Shown here piece by piece: positions 17,878 through 26,384 of a stretch of 64,000 nucleotides of DNA. The DNA comes from JAVBLY01 sp031553035 (GTDB lineage: Bacteria > Bacillota > Clostridia > Peptostreptococcales > Anaerovoracaceae). Position 1 is the first letter of the stretch. Each line of letters starts with the position of its first letter. The notes below the pieces were generated by a model, which was given only the letters and a program-made list of their open reading frames with translations, was not told where the DNA came from and did no database searches. The position numbers were made by a program, and so were the translations under genes. The stretch spans positions 124,001-188,000 of the forward strand of contig JAVBLY010000009.1 in assembly GCA_031553035.1 (NCBI GenBank). The letters run 5' to 3'.

Positions 17878-19617
17878 ATATTCTCTGAGTTTTCCCATAA
17901 CATCATCTATATCGATAGGCTTTCCGATATGATCATTCATCCCTGATTTCAGACATTGTTCGATGTCTTCTTTAAAGACATTTGCTGTCATGGCTATGAT
18001 GGGAATATCCTTTGCTTTTTTACTGTCAAGGTTTCTGATCTGGATCGTTGCGGAATGGCCGTCGACGATTGGCATATGGATGTCCATCAGGATAAGGTCA
18101 TAAAGATCCGGGTCGGATTTGAATTTTTCAACGGCAATTTTTCCATTCTCTGCGTTTTCGATTGAAATCCCTGTGCCATCTAGAAGTTCCATAACGATTT
18201 CGCGATTGATATCGATGTCTTCTGCAAGCAGTATGTGTTTGCCGGAAAACTCGTTGCTTATTTCTTCCTGGTCAGTTGATGCCCTGTAATTCACAGGAAT
18301 GTTGTTTTTGTTTTCTATATCTTTCGGCAGATACTCACAATTTTTTACCCAGGCGGTAAATGTGAATGCGGAACCTTTATCTATTTCAGAAACGAGGCTG
18401 ATGTTTCCATTCATCATCTTGGCAATATTTTCTGATATCACAAGGCCAAGTCCGGTTCCTCCGAACTTTCGGGAAATACCGCTGTCGCCCTGTGAAAAGG
18501 ACTTGAACAGTCTTTTTTGCTGTTCTTCCGATATCCCTATACCTGTATCTTCAATGACAAATTCAAGCCTTACATCCTCATTTCTCTTTTCTGCGGCTCG
18601 TACTGAGAGCTTGATGCCGCCGTTATCAGGTGTAAACTTGATGGCATTGGACAGCAAGTTTGTGATGACCTGAGAAAGATGCTGTTCGTCTGAATGAATA
18701 TACTCAGGCAGATTCTCGTCCAGATTTAATTTGAAAATCTGTTTCTTCTCCTCGATATGGAAATTTTGAACATTTATGACTGTATCAATCATTTGCTTCA
18801 GACTGAAATCAGTATTCGAAAGTTCAAAATTGCCGGATTCGATTTTGGATATATCGAGAATATCGTTGATGATACCAAGAAGATGAACAGATGCGTTGTC
18901 GATCTTATCCATGCAATATTGCATTTTCTCCATATCCTCAGCATTCTTTGCAATACGTGACATGCCGATTATTGCATTCATGGGCGTCCGCATTTCATGA
19001 GACATAGTTGCAAGAAATATAGTCTTTGCAACGGAGGATTTCTCCGCGGCCTCTTTGAGCGTAGTGAGTGTCGTCACATCATGAAGAACGATGACGACAC
19101 CCATGCAGTCTCCTTCAAGGTTGTTTGCCGGAGAGATGGTTATTTCGAGAAAAAACGGCTGATCCACATAATCTAGTTTTAAATCATATTTTTCCGGTTG
19201 GCTGGATTCAATTACGGCAGTGCACTTTTCTGTGAGTTCCGAAACTTCTTTTTCAGGAAATCTTTTCCCCAAAATTTGAGAAAGGTGCTTGCCGGCAATA
19301 TCGTTATAGCTTGAGTAATAGAGAAATGCACTGCTGGATTCCGTCCCTAGTAAAAGATTTAATTCCTTGTCGAAAACAAAGATCATATCAGGGCAGTTTG
19401 TCAGAAGAAGCTGATTGTACAGGTGCTGTTTTTCCTTTTCCTCTGCGTTAAAATCTCTGAGTCTTTCTATATTTTCCGCAGTGATGGCGGAATATTGCTT
19501 ATCACGCTCAAGCCGGATTATACGTCTTTTAAGATTCTCGCTCTCACGAATCGCTCTACGGTTTTCCTCCTTAAGCCGCTGGATCTCTTTATTCAAATTT
19601 TCTGTTTTCTCGTTCAA
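17872..19617 (-). CDS. Hybrid sensor histidine kinase with PAS and receiver domains
   Basis: The 581-residue protein has an N-terminal coiled coil (1-70), a PAS domain (about 72-185), a HisKA domain with His207 in ATMSHEMRTPMNAIIG, a HATPase domain (NLLSNAIKFTP, DTGIGI, GGTGLGL) and a C-terminal receiver (LLAEDIDINREI, with phospho-acceptor Asp in LILMDIHMP and MTAN). There are no membrane helices, so it senses inside the cell or through a partner. It follows the FIST gene by 33 bp on the same strand; FIST proteins commonly supply the sensory input to such kinases. No output regulator is adjacent. Confidence 0.93.
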   Translation of the reverse strand: MNEKTENLNKEIQRLKEENRRAIRESENLKRRIIRLERDKQYSAITAENIERLRDFNAEEKEKQHLYNQLLLTNCPDMIFVFDKELNLLLGTESSSAFLYYSSYNDIAGKHLSQILGKRFPEKEVSELTEKCTAVIESSQPEKYDLKLDYVDQPFFLEITISPANNLEGDCMGVVIVLHDVTTLTTLKEAAEKSSVAKTIFLATMSHEMRTPMNAIIGMSRIAKNAEDMEKMQYCMDKIDNASVHLLGIINDILDISKIESGNFELSNTDFSLKQMIDTVINVQNFHIEEKKQIFKLNLDENLPEYIHSDEQHLSQVITNLLSNAIKFTPDNGGIKLSVRAAEKRNEDVRLEFVIEDTGIGISEEQQKRLFKSFSQGDSGISRKFGGTGLGLVISENIAKMMNGNISLVSEIDKGSAFTFTAWVKNCEYLPKDIENKNNIPVNYRASTDQEEISNEFSGKHILLAEDIDINREIVMELLDGTGISIENAENGKIAVEKFKSDPDLYDLILMDIHMPIVDGHSATIQIRNLDSKKAKDIPIIAMTANVFKEDIEQCLKSGMNDHIGKPIDIDDVMGKLREYL

Positions 19618-19650
19618 TTAAATTTAATCCCTTCATGATATTAGATCCGA

Positions 19651-20862
19651 TCACAGTGCCATCAATGCGATGGACGAATGATGTGCACAGTTTTCGGCTT
19701 TTCCGTTTTCATCGACCGAAGTCGGGCATATTTCACCCATAGCGTAAAAACCGCAGGATGCCAGATCCTTGAGGGCAGGGTTGTTTGTTATGTAATCTCC
19801 GTCTAAGGTAGTATCTCCTGTCATGATAAGATATCTGCCGCCGCATGCTGTTGAGAAAAGTGTGCTGTACCTGTACATGTCTGACGTATTTGCTTCGATC
19901 TTTGCAATCAGGTCTTCGAACCCGGCTTTAGAACTTTTGATAACATCTTCCCGCTTTAATACTGCAATTGTGAGCTCACATCCTTCAGGCATTTCGCCTG
20001 TAAGAGCAACGGCACCGGTGTCATAGTCGATGTGTATGATGTTTCTGATTTTGCCTGCCATTTTTCCATTCTCTTTCATGTATACGATAACAGGGCTTGA
20101 AGTGTAGGTGGCTATAAATGATTCAAGAACATAGCTGGGCTCGATGATCAATCCACTTTTTTCCATAAACTCAAGGAAAGTGTCCTCTCCTACTTTATAT
20201 ACCACATTTTTATCTGATTTTGTGATGACGACTTTTTTGTTTGATATGGGAAGATCTACTTCCGCCACTGCAAATCTTGGCTGTATCCCGCCCCCCAGCA
20301 TGTTTATGAGGATCCTGTCCGTATAGAATTCTCCGTTAACAAAAATTCCGGATATATTTGTAGAAAGATCTGCAGACGAAACTGCACCGTAAACAGGGCA
20401 GTGATCCGAAACTCGATCCAGCACTTCAGTAGTGAAATCAGCTGTGATATCGGTACTGAATGGCTGAAGGGTTATCATCATCTTTGGCTTTTCGCCGATA
20501 CGCTCCAGAGCTAATTTGTATGCATCGGAAACGACCTGTTCCTTGTTTTCTTCAGTCCACGGTTCTGAAAGCGCCATAGAGCCTACCAGTTCTTCATCTC
20601 CCGTTATTATCATGAAGCTTACGCTGATGTCCTGAACGGAATGGATCCCGATAAAGGCAAGAGCAGTAGCTCCATATATATCAAAAGAATATATTTTAGA
20701 AAGTCTTTTCATTACTTCGTGGTAATCGATTGTTGAATCACAGATGGCGATACCCATTGTCCGTGAGCCGAATGTAACATTATCGGTGACCTGCTTTTCA
20801 AGCTCCTCGCACAAATAATCAATATCATATGTTTCAGTAGTTCTTGCAGTAAATACTTGCAT
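19651..20862 (-). CDS. FIST domain sensory protein
   Basis: The 403-residue soluble protein matches FIST_N (about 25-220: TMGIAICDSTIDYHEV, YGATALAFIG, CPVYGAVSSAD) and FIST_C (about 225-375: FLEFMEKSGL, GEMPEGCELTIAVL, FSTACGGRYLIMTG). FIST domains are thought to bind small ligands, perhaps amino acids, and to feed signals to kinases or cyclases. Here the gene sits just upstream of a cytoplasmic hybrid kinase in a two-gene operon, which fits that role. A GAAAGGA ribosome binding site precedes the ATG. Confidence 0.88.
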   Translation of the reverse strand: MQVFTARTTETYDIDYLCEELEKQVTDNVTFGSRTMGIAICDSTIDYHEVMKRLSKIYSFDIYGATALAFIGIHSVQDISVSFMIITGDEELVGSMALSEPWTEENKEQVVSDAYKLALERIGEKPKMMITLQPFSTDITADFTTEVLDRVSDHCPVYGAVSSADLSTNISGIFVNGEFYTDRILINMLGGGIQPRFAVAEVDLPISNKKVVITKSDKNVVYKVGEDTFLEFMEKSGLIIEPSYVLESFIATYTSSPVIVYMKENGKMAGKIRNIIHIDYDTGAVALTGEMPEGCELTIAVLKREDVIKSSKAGFEDLIAKIEANTSDMYRYSTLFSTACGGRYLIMTGDTTLDGDYITNNPALKDLASCGFYAMGEICPTSVDENGKAENCAHHSSIALMAL

Positions 20863-20984
20863 AGCGTTTTCCTTTCATATTTATCATAATATTATCATAT
20901 TAAATTGTAGTATACAAAGTTGATGGGTTTGTTCATTAATTATTACCCGTTTTGAGGTTCGATAAACCTGAATTCAAAAAAGAC

Positions 20985-22517
20985 TTACATCAACGGAGAA
21001 AAAATACGGAAAACAGCGTCGATCAGTTCGTTAAAAAACCCCTTCTTACATTCGGCCAGAGTTACTGTTCGGCTGTCAGCTAAAGTTTTTGTGGCATCGT
21101 CTTTGATGTTTTTTATACACTGGGTTTTGTAGAGTAAAGTGGCACATTCAAAGTGGAGATAGAGGCTTCTGTAATCGAGGTTTATTGTACCGACTACCGC
21201 CAGCTTATCATCGCTTATAAAGCATTTTGCATGGAGAAATCCCGGTGTGTATTCATATATTTTCACTCCTTCTTTTAGGAGATTCTTGTAGTATGAACGA
21301 CCGGCACGGTATATGGTCGCTTTGTCCGGTATTCCCGGCATTACTATACTGACTTCTACTCCCCGTTTGGATGCCATCTGCATGGCATGGACCATCTTGT
21401 CACTGATTATAAGATAAGGTGAGAAGATAGTCACATAATGCTCTGACTGATCCAGAATCTCAACATAAACGTCTTCTCCCAGTGGATCGTTATCAAGTGG
21501 CGAGTCTGCATATGGCATAACAAATCCGTCTGTCTGAACCGAAACGCCTGTTGTTTTGTAGTGATCAAAATCATTTATGCGTTCGTTATATCGGCAAAAT
21601 GCATTCCACGTTTCAAGAAACATAAGAGTGAAGCTTTGTACTCCTTCGCCTTTGAGCATCAGACCTGTGTCTTTCCAGATACCGAGGCGCTTGTCTTCAT
21701 TGATATATTCATCGGCGATATTTATCCCGCCGTTGAATGCTGTCTTTCCGTCGATGACCATTATCTTTCTGTGATCCCTATTGTTCATCTTGACTGCCAT
21801 GGCCGGAACAAATGGATTGAAGGGGATGACCTTTATACAGGCTTTCTTTAGTTTGATAAGTTCCTTGGCACTGAAAAGGCCCAAAGATCCTATATCATCA
21901 TACATGAGACGGACATCGATTCCTTCTGCAGCTTTCTCTTCCAGTATTTCCAGTATTCCCTTCCACATGGAGCTGCTTTCGCTGATAATGAAGTATTCCA
22001 TAAATATATATTCTTTTGCGTCTTTAAGTTCCCTGAGCATGTCAGCATACATTTGTTCACCGAACGGATAATATTTTGTGCTTGTGTTTTTGTACACAGG
22101 GTATGAACAGGATTTGATTATACTGCGCATGGTTCCCTGTACACGTTCATTTTCCTCATGTACTGTACTAAGCACATCATCATTTTGTGGAAGGTGAGCG
22201 GCCACTTCGTTGTGGGATTTATCAAACTTAGCACTCATTTTCTTTACGGGACGGTGTGTTCCAAACATCAGATATATGATCCCGCCTATAAGAGGAACCG
22301 CCATGACAACAATGATCCAGGCGATTTTGAAAGCGGAGGATTTGTCGTTTTTCACGACTGCCAGCACCACCAGTATGCTTATTACAAAACATATTAACGA
22401 TATGAAGTGCATATAATTTACGAGCCAGTTTAATACCATTACAAAAAGCACGACTTCGACGAGAAGTAGCAGTATGGTGACAGTTATTCGGGAAAATATT
22501 TTTTTAATAAAACTCAT
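20985..22517 (-). CDS. cls: Cardiolipin synthase
   Basis: The 510-residue enzyme joins two phosphatidylglycerols to make cardiolipin. It has two N-terminal membrane helices (about 12-32 and 38-60, the second followed by GGIIYLMFG), then two phospholipase-D HKD motifs: HRKIMVIDG and HAKCFISDD, both complete. Length and order match bacterial ClsA-type enzymes. The -10 box lies 6 nt before the ATG and no Shine-Dalgarno is visible, so the mRNA is probably leaderless. It is divergent from an acyltransferase gene. Confidence 0.95.
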   Translation of the reverse strand: MSFIKKIFSRITVTILLLLVEVVLFVMVLNWLVNYMHFISLICFVISILVVLAVVKNDKSSAFKIAWIIVVMAVPLIGGIIYLMFGTHRPVKKMSAKFDKSHNEVAAHLPQNDDVLSTVHEENERVQGTMRSIIKSCSYPVYKNTSTKYYPFGEQMYADMLRELKDAKEYIFMEYFIISESSSMWKGILEILEEKAAEGIDVRLMYDDIGSLGLFSAKELIKLKKACIKVIPFNPFVPAMAVKMNNRDHRKIMVIDGKTAFNGGINIADEYINEDKRLGIWKDTGLMLKGEGVQSFTLMFLETWNAFCRYNERINDFDHYKTTGVSVQTDGFVMPYADSPLDNDPLGEDVYVEILDQSEHYVTIFSPYLIISDKMVHAMQMASKRGVEVSIVMPGIPDKATIYRAGRSYYKNLLKEGVKIYEYTPGFLHAKCFISDDKLAVVGTINLDYRSLYLHFECATLLYKTQCIKNIKDDATKTLADSRTVTLAECKKGFFNELIDAVFRIFSPLM

Positions 22518-22523
22518 TCTACT

Positions 22524-22551
22524 ATTATACTAGTATTCAAGTTAAAATCAA
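22524..22551 (-). promoter_or_regulatory. Promoter of the leaderless cls gene
   Basis: On the minus strand TTGATT (22551-22546), a 16-bp spacer and TATAAT (22529-22524) are followed 6 nt later by the cls ATG (22517). No AGGAGG-like site fits between. Confidence 0.65.
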
Positions 22552-22615
22552 TGAAATGAGCTAAACGTGTCACTTTACATCTAGATTCCATTATGATAAG
22601 TTTATGGCATGAATA

Positions 22616-23761
22616 ATGCGGTCTCCGAAAAAAACAAAAGTGGTATCCATAGAGTGGATACGTATGCTGGCAGCATTTTACGTAATAATGCTTCATTTCG
22701 AGGCGTTATATTACGGGGAGAATATAAACTTTAATAAAGCAGCGGTAGTCGTGGAATTTTTCTTTATGCTCAGCGGATTCCTTCTTATCAAAGGCGTCGC
22801 AGCGAAAAAATCGATTCAGGCTGACTCGGCTACTTTGGGGGGCTCGTCTGTTCTGACTGATTCGGAGTCACAGCCTGAAAACCTGAGTGAAACTTTGGTT
22901 GCATCGCTTGGCTACTCGTATAAGAAAGCAAAGAGCTTTTACGCCGCATATATAACATCGTTCTTTCTTGTTTTCATCCTGAATCAGATCACCGGGAAGG
23001 TGACTGATCTTGGCGTTATATTCAAGAATCTGTTTCACTTCAAGTGGGAGGCATTGCTCCTCCAGATGGCCGGATTTAACCCTGATCCCCAGTTCAATGT
23101 AGACTATCTTGTGGGGCCTACCTGGTATCTTTCAGCAATGCTCATCGCAATGATTCCTGTCTATTTTCTTGCCACCAGGCACACAAAATTATATACAAAT
23201 CTGATTGCGCCGGTTTCTGTAGTTTGCATCTACGGATATATGATGCAGGGCTACGGCACTATGGATGTTGGAAATGAAATGGTCATGGGCTTCATCATGC
23301 TGGGACTTCTCAGAGCTTTTGCCGGACTGAGCGTCGGCGTCATAGTCTACAGTATTTATGTCAAAGTCTCTGCTTTACCTGGTAACAAATATCGCACCGG
23401 GGTCTTCAATGTCCTCGATGTGTTGGGCTATATATCGCTCCCCTGTATCATTATCATGAATCCCTGGCTCTCGCAAGCGGACATGCTGTTCTGGGTGCTG
23501 ATATTCGGATGCCTTATCATGCTTGGTTTTCTTGATGCATCGCCTATATCACATTTTCTCAATACACATTTTGTGAGGCTTGGAGCATATCTGGGCAAGC
23601 TGAGCCTGTACATATATATATTCCACTGGTTCATAACTCTCATCTTCGCAAATTATTTCAAAGGGATGCCTTATGCCAAAGGAACTTTGATTTTCCTCAT
23701 TGCAGTCACTCTGTTCAGTATAGCTATGATGTGGCTGTTCGAGCGTTTAAAGAAAAAATAA
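22616..23761 (+). CDS. Acyltransferase family 3 membrane protein
   Basis: The 381-residue protein has about ten membrane helices and the acyltransferase-3 opening VSIEWIRMLAAFYVIMLHF with the catalytic His, followed by VEFFFMLSGFLL. Members O-acetylate surface glycans, peptidoglycan or lipids. A polar loop at about 62-100 separates helices 2 and 3. No Shine-Dalgarno precedes the ATG; a weak -10 (TATGAT, 22592-22597) is very close, so the leader is short or absent. A terminator follows at 23800-23847. Confidence 0.87.
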   Translation: MRSPKKTKVVSIEWIRMLAAFYVIMLHFEALYYGENINFNKAAVVVEFFFMLSGFLLIKGVAAKKSIQADSATLGGSSVLTDSESQPENLSETLVASLGYSYKKAKSFYAAYITSFFLVFILNQITGKVTDLGVIFKNLFHFKWEALLLQMAGFNPDPQFNVDYLVGPTWYLSAMLIAMIPVYFLATRHTKLYTNLIAPVSVVCIYGYMMQGYGTMDVGNEMVMGFIMLGLLRAFAGLSVGVIVYSIYVKVSALPGNKYRTGVFNVLDVLGYISLPCIIIMNPWLSQADMLFWVLIFGCLIMLGFLDASPISHFLNTHFVRLGAYLGKLSLYIYIFHWFITLIFANYFKGMPYAKGTLIFLIAVTLFSIAMMWLFERLKKK

Positions 23762-23799
23762 TATCAGTACTCTTTACATGATCGGTTTCACAGTGCAAG

Positions 23800-23847
23800 A
23801 AAAAACACCAGATTCTGTCCCAAATTTGAGGGAGTGTGGTGTTTTTT
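23800..23847 (+). terminator. Rho-independent terminator after the acyltransferase gene
   Basis: An 11-bp perfect stem (AAAAAACACCA at 23800-23810, TGGTGTTTTTT at 23837-23847) with a T-rich 3' arm lies 39 bp after the stop codon. The flanking A and T tracts make it potentially bidirectional. Confidence 0.8.
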
Positions 23848-24003
23848 AAGTAATTTTTCTTCCTGTTGGGCAATAATATATAACAATATATAATAAAAGA
23901 CAAACGCTTTTGATCTAATTGCTAGATATACCACAACCCCTCGATTTTGGGGCACAAAACCTTAAAAAAAGTTGCAAACAAAATTTGAAAGGAACAAATA
24001 TGA

Positions 24004-24009
24004 TATAAT
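24004..24009 (+). promoter_or_regulatory. -10 box (TATAAT) 7 nt before a start codon
   Basis: TATAAT, close behind a TG, ends 7 nt before the ATG of the MmcQ/YjbR gene. The AAAGGA at about 23988 lies before the -10 box, so it cannot act as a ribosome binding site for this promoter. The -35 is weak. Confidence 0.5.
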
Positions 24010-24016
24010 TTATTAA

Positions 24017-24370
24017 ATGAACCGCAACGAGATAATAAAATACATAAAAAAGAAATACAGCATTGCACCGGAATATCTGTGGGCACGCACTCCCAACTTT
24101 GCCATATTCAGGCATAGTCATAACCGTAAATGGTTTGCGGCCATAGTCGACGTGACTGAAGATAAGCTTGGTCTGGAAGGGGATAGCCTAGTGGATGCCC
24201 TGAATTTGAAATGCGATCCCCAGTTGGTCGGTTCCCTCCGAAAACAGCAGGGAATTCTGCCTGCATATCATATGAATAAAGAGCACTGGATCACAGTGCT
24301 CCTCGATGGGTCAGTTTCGAAAGATGAAATCTGTACTCTTATAAACTTGAGTTATGATTTGACATACTGA
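24017..24370 (+). CDS. MmcQ/YjbR family protein
   Basis: The 117-residue cytoplasmic protein matches the MmcQ/YjbR family, which has a double-wing DNA-binding-like (CyaY-type) fold. Typical features are the WARTPNFAIFRHSHNRKWFAAI strand pair, LNLKCDPQLVGSLR, and the PAYHMNKEHWITVLLDGSV block near the end. The biochemical role of the family is unknown. The gene seems to be transcribed from a promoter almost abutting its start codon. Confidence 0.88.
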   Translation: MNRNEIIKYIKKKYSIAPEYLWARTPNFAIFRHSHNRKWFAAIVDVTEDKLGLEGDSLVDALNLKCDPQLVGSLRKQQGILPAYHMNKEHWITVLLDGSVSKDEICTLINLSYDLTY

Positions 24371-24392
24371 CAGATCGACTGATGATAAAAAT

Positions 24393-24763
24393 CTATTTCA
24401 TGAACTTCTTGCCGCTGTCCCAGGCCTGACCGACTTTCTTGCCGATTTCATAGTATCCGTGCTGAAACGGATCAAAGGCAAAAGCATTGAGCTTGGTAGG
24501 ATCGACTTTACCATCGGCATCAAGCACTTTTTCATCGGCAGAAATATTCACGATCTCTCCAAGGATCCTGTAGCCGTAGTCCGTTTTTTTATATTGTCTG
24601 TAGTTTTGTGTCTTTCGCCTATATTGAGGGCTACCATATTCCTTGCACAGATGCCGCCCCATGCCATATTCATAACATCGACTTCATAATTTTCACCGTA
24701 GCTTGCGATCATCAAAACGGGCATTGGATACAGGTACGAGCTGATTTCAAGATTTTTCTTCAT
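24393..24763 (-). pseudogene. Flavin reductase family protein, internal deletion and frameshift
   Basis: Two reading frames together spell an FMN-dependent flavin reductase-like protein. The 5' part (start 24763, strong GGAGGA site) reads SSYLYPMPVLMIASYGENYE to NIGERHKTTDNIKK. The 3' part resumes in another frame as YGYRILGEIVNISADEKVLD to the normal C-terminus DPFQHGYYEIGKKVGQAW. Family members are about 190 residues; here the central 55-60 residues, which carry most flavin contacts, are missing. The junction is at about 24578-24590, beside a run of seven T. The gene must be inactive. Confidence 0.8.
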
Positions 24764-24919
24764 TGTTATTCCTCCGATTTCCAAGTTATATATAAATATG
24801 CGATAACCTCGTTATACGGACAATCGTTTCCAATAACAATAGAACTCATGTATACTGTGTGTTATCTAGCCGAAGTCTGTTTATAATTTGTGAATAGATG
24901 ATTTGATCGGGAGCATATT

Positions 24920-25252
24920 ATGATAACACTTAGAAAAATGAGAAAGCGGGATGTCCCCGGGCTATACGAAATGGCTATTCGATCATTTCAGCCCGACTAT
25001 GAAAAATTCGGTGTATACCCGCCATTTATTAAAGTGAAGAACAAAGGATTCCTGCCGCCTCTCATATTAGGTTGCCAAGTCATATCTGTGATTGAAAAAC
25101 AGTATCCACGGGTAAAAACATGGAAACTGGAAACGCCTGCTGATAACACGGGACTCCACCGATTTTATGAATCTTTGGGGTTTGTAAAAACCGGAGAAAT
25201 GAAAGATCCCAAAAGTGGCATGGTCGGATATGTCTACGAAAAAAGGAGCTGA
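24920..25252 (+). pseudogene. GNAT acetyltransferase with in-frame internal deletion
   Basis: The 110-residue product starts like a GNAT protein (MITLRKMRKRDVPGLYEMAI) and ends like one (DNTGLHRFYESLGFVKTGEM), but the middle passes directly from LPPLILG to CQVISVIEKQYP. The core beta strands and the acetyl-CoA pyrophosphate loop (R/Q-x-x-G-x-G/A), about 35-40 residues, are absent. The frame and a GGGAG ribosome binding site are intact, so a protein may be made, but acetyltransferase activity is unlikely. It neighbours another deletion-damaged gene. Confidence 0.65.
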
Positions 25253-25258
25253 GCCATC

Positions 25259-25804
25259 ATGAACAATGAAAAAAAAGACGCCATACTTGAAATACTGAAT
25301 GACCGTTTTGATAAAAATATGGAGCGGCATCAGGGACTAGCCTGGGCGGATATCGAGAAAAAGCTGGAAGCCAATGAGCCGAAATTGGAAGTACTGAATA
25401 AAATGGAAGACACCGGCGGTGAACCGGATGTCATCGATTATGATAAGAAATCGAATGAATATATCTTTTGCGACTGCTCGGCGGAAACCCCAAAAGGGCG
25501 CAGAAGTTTATGCTATGACCAAAAAGCCCTGGAAGCAAGAAAGAAAAACAAGCCTAAAGACAGTGCTGTCAGTATGGCAGAAGACATGGGCATTGAACTG
25601 CTCACTGAAGATCAGTACAAAACTCTTCAGGAGAAGGGCGAATACGATCTTAAGACATCAAGCTGGATAAAAATGCCGGACAAGATCAGAGATCTGGGCG
25701 GGGCATTATTCTGCGATCGCCGTTTTGATCATGTATTCACTTATCATAACGGAGCAGATTCATACTATTCATCCAGAGGCTTTCGCGGTATACTGAGAGT
25801 GTAA
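25259..25804 (+). CDS. DUF4256 domain protein
   Basis: The 181-residue cytoplasmic protein matches DUF4256 along its full length: HQGLAWADIEKKLEANE, MEDTGGEPDVIDYD, FCDCSAETPKGRRSLCYD, MAEDMGIELLTEDQY and the C-terminal CDRRFDHVFTYHNGADSYY. The function of the family is unknown. It starts 6 bp after the damaged GNAT gene with a GGAG site inside that gene's end, so it is probably read from the same transcript. Confidence 0.88.
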   Translation: MNNEKKDAILEILNDRFDKNMERHQGLAWADIEKKLEANEPKLEVLNKMEDTGGEPDVIDYDKKSNEYIFCDCSAETPKGRRSLCYDQKALEARKKNKPKDSAVSMAEDMGIELLTEDQYKTLQEKGEYDLKTSSWIKMPDKIRDLGGALFCDRRFDHVFTYHNGADSYYSSRGFRGILRV

Positions 25805-25835
25805 GTTACTTCGCTGCGCCACCCGGAGAGAGAGA

Positions 25836-26201
25836 ATGGAAAAGCAAATCCCAAAACCAAGACCATATATAATGAAATTCAAAAGTGTTTATCCGCTTTA
25901 TATAAAAAAGGCCGAAAAAAAAGGCCACACCAAAGAGGAAGTGGATGAGATCATTTTCTGGCTCACAGGATATGATGATATTTTGCTAAATGAGCAGCTG
26001 GATAAAGATGTGGACTTTGAGACTTTTTTCAATGAAGCACCCGGGATCAATCCAAACGCATCATTGATAAAGGGCGTTATATGTGGTCACAGGATCGAGG
26101 ATATCGAAGATCCGATCATGCAGCAGATCCGCTATCTGGATAAGCTCATCGATGAACTGGCTCATGACAGGGCGATGGATAAGATCTTGAGAAAAGCCTA
26201 G
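25836..26201 (+). CDS. DUF2200 domain protein
   Basis: The 121-residue protein fits DUF2200: FKSVYPLYIKKAEKKGHTKEEVDEIIFWLTGYD, the acidic VDFETFFNEAPGINPNA and KGVICGHRIEDIEDPIMQQIRYLDKLIDELA. It is a small, mostly helical cytoplasmic protein of unknown function, at normal family length. It lies 31 bp downstream of the DUF4256 gene with a GGAGAGAGAG site, probably in the same operon. Confidence 0.88.
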   Translation: MEKQIPKPRPYIMKFKSVYPLYIKKAEKKGHTKEEVDEIIFWLTGYDDILLNEQLDKDVDFETFFNEAPGINPNASLIKGVICGHRIEDIEDPIMQQIRYLDKLIDELAHDRAMDKILRKA

Positions 26202-26384
26202 CTCGCATAAGCTTAAGTGCTAAAACCAAATAGTTATCACCGCCAGGATCTTGGCAAGCATTAGTTTTTCGCTTCTTTCTTTCAGATTTATTTTCTTCAT
26301 ATATTTCAATTTATACGCCAGATACAAAAGAAAATCTTCAAATATTATGATATTATATATGTAGGATATTTCTAAGGAGGATTT
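26202..26384. other. Intergenic region, no gene called
   Basis: A+T-rich spacer. On the minus strand an open stretch (about 26225-26340) reads like a hydrophobic C-terminus (YLAYKLKYMKKINLKERSEK onward), but it has no plausible start and no recognisable family, so it is left uncalled. The radical SAM gene's AAGGAGG site lies at its end. Confidence 0.5.

Noticed and set aside
26225..26340. Minus-strand open frame with a hydrophobic end
   Set aside because: No start codon with a ribosome binding site and no family; its upper end runs into the radical SAM gene region.
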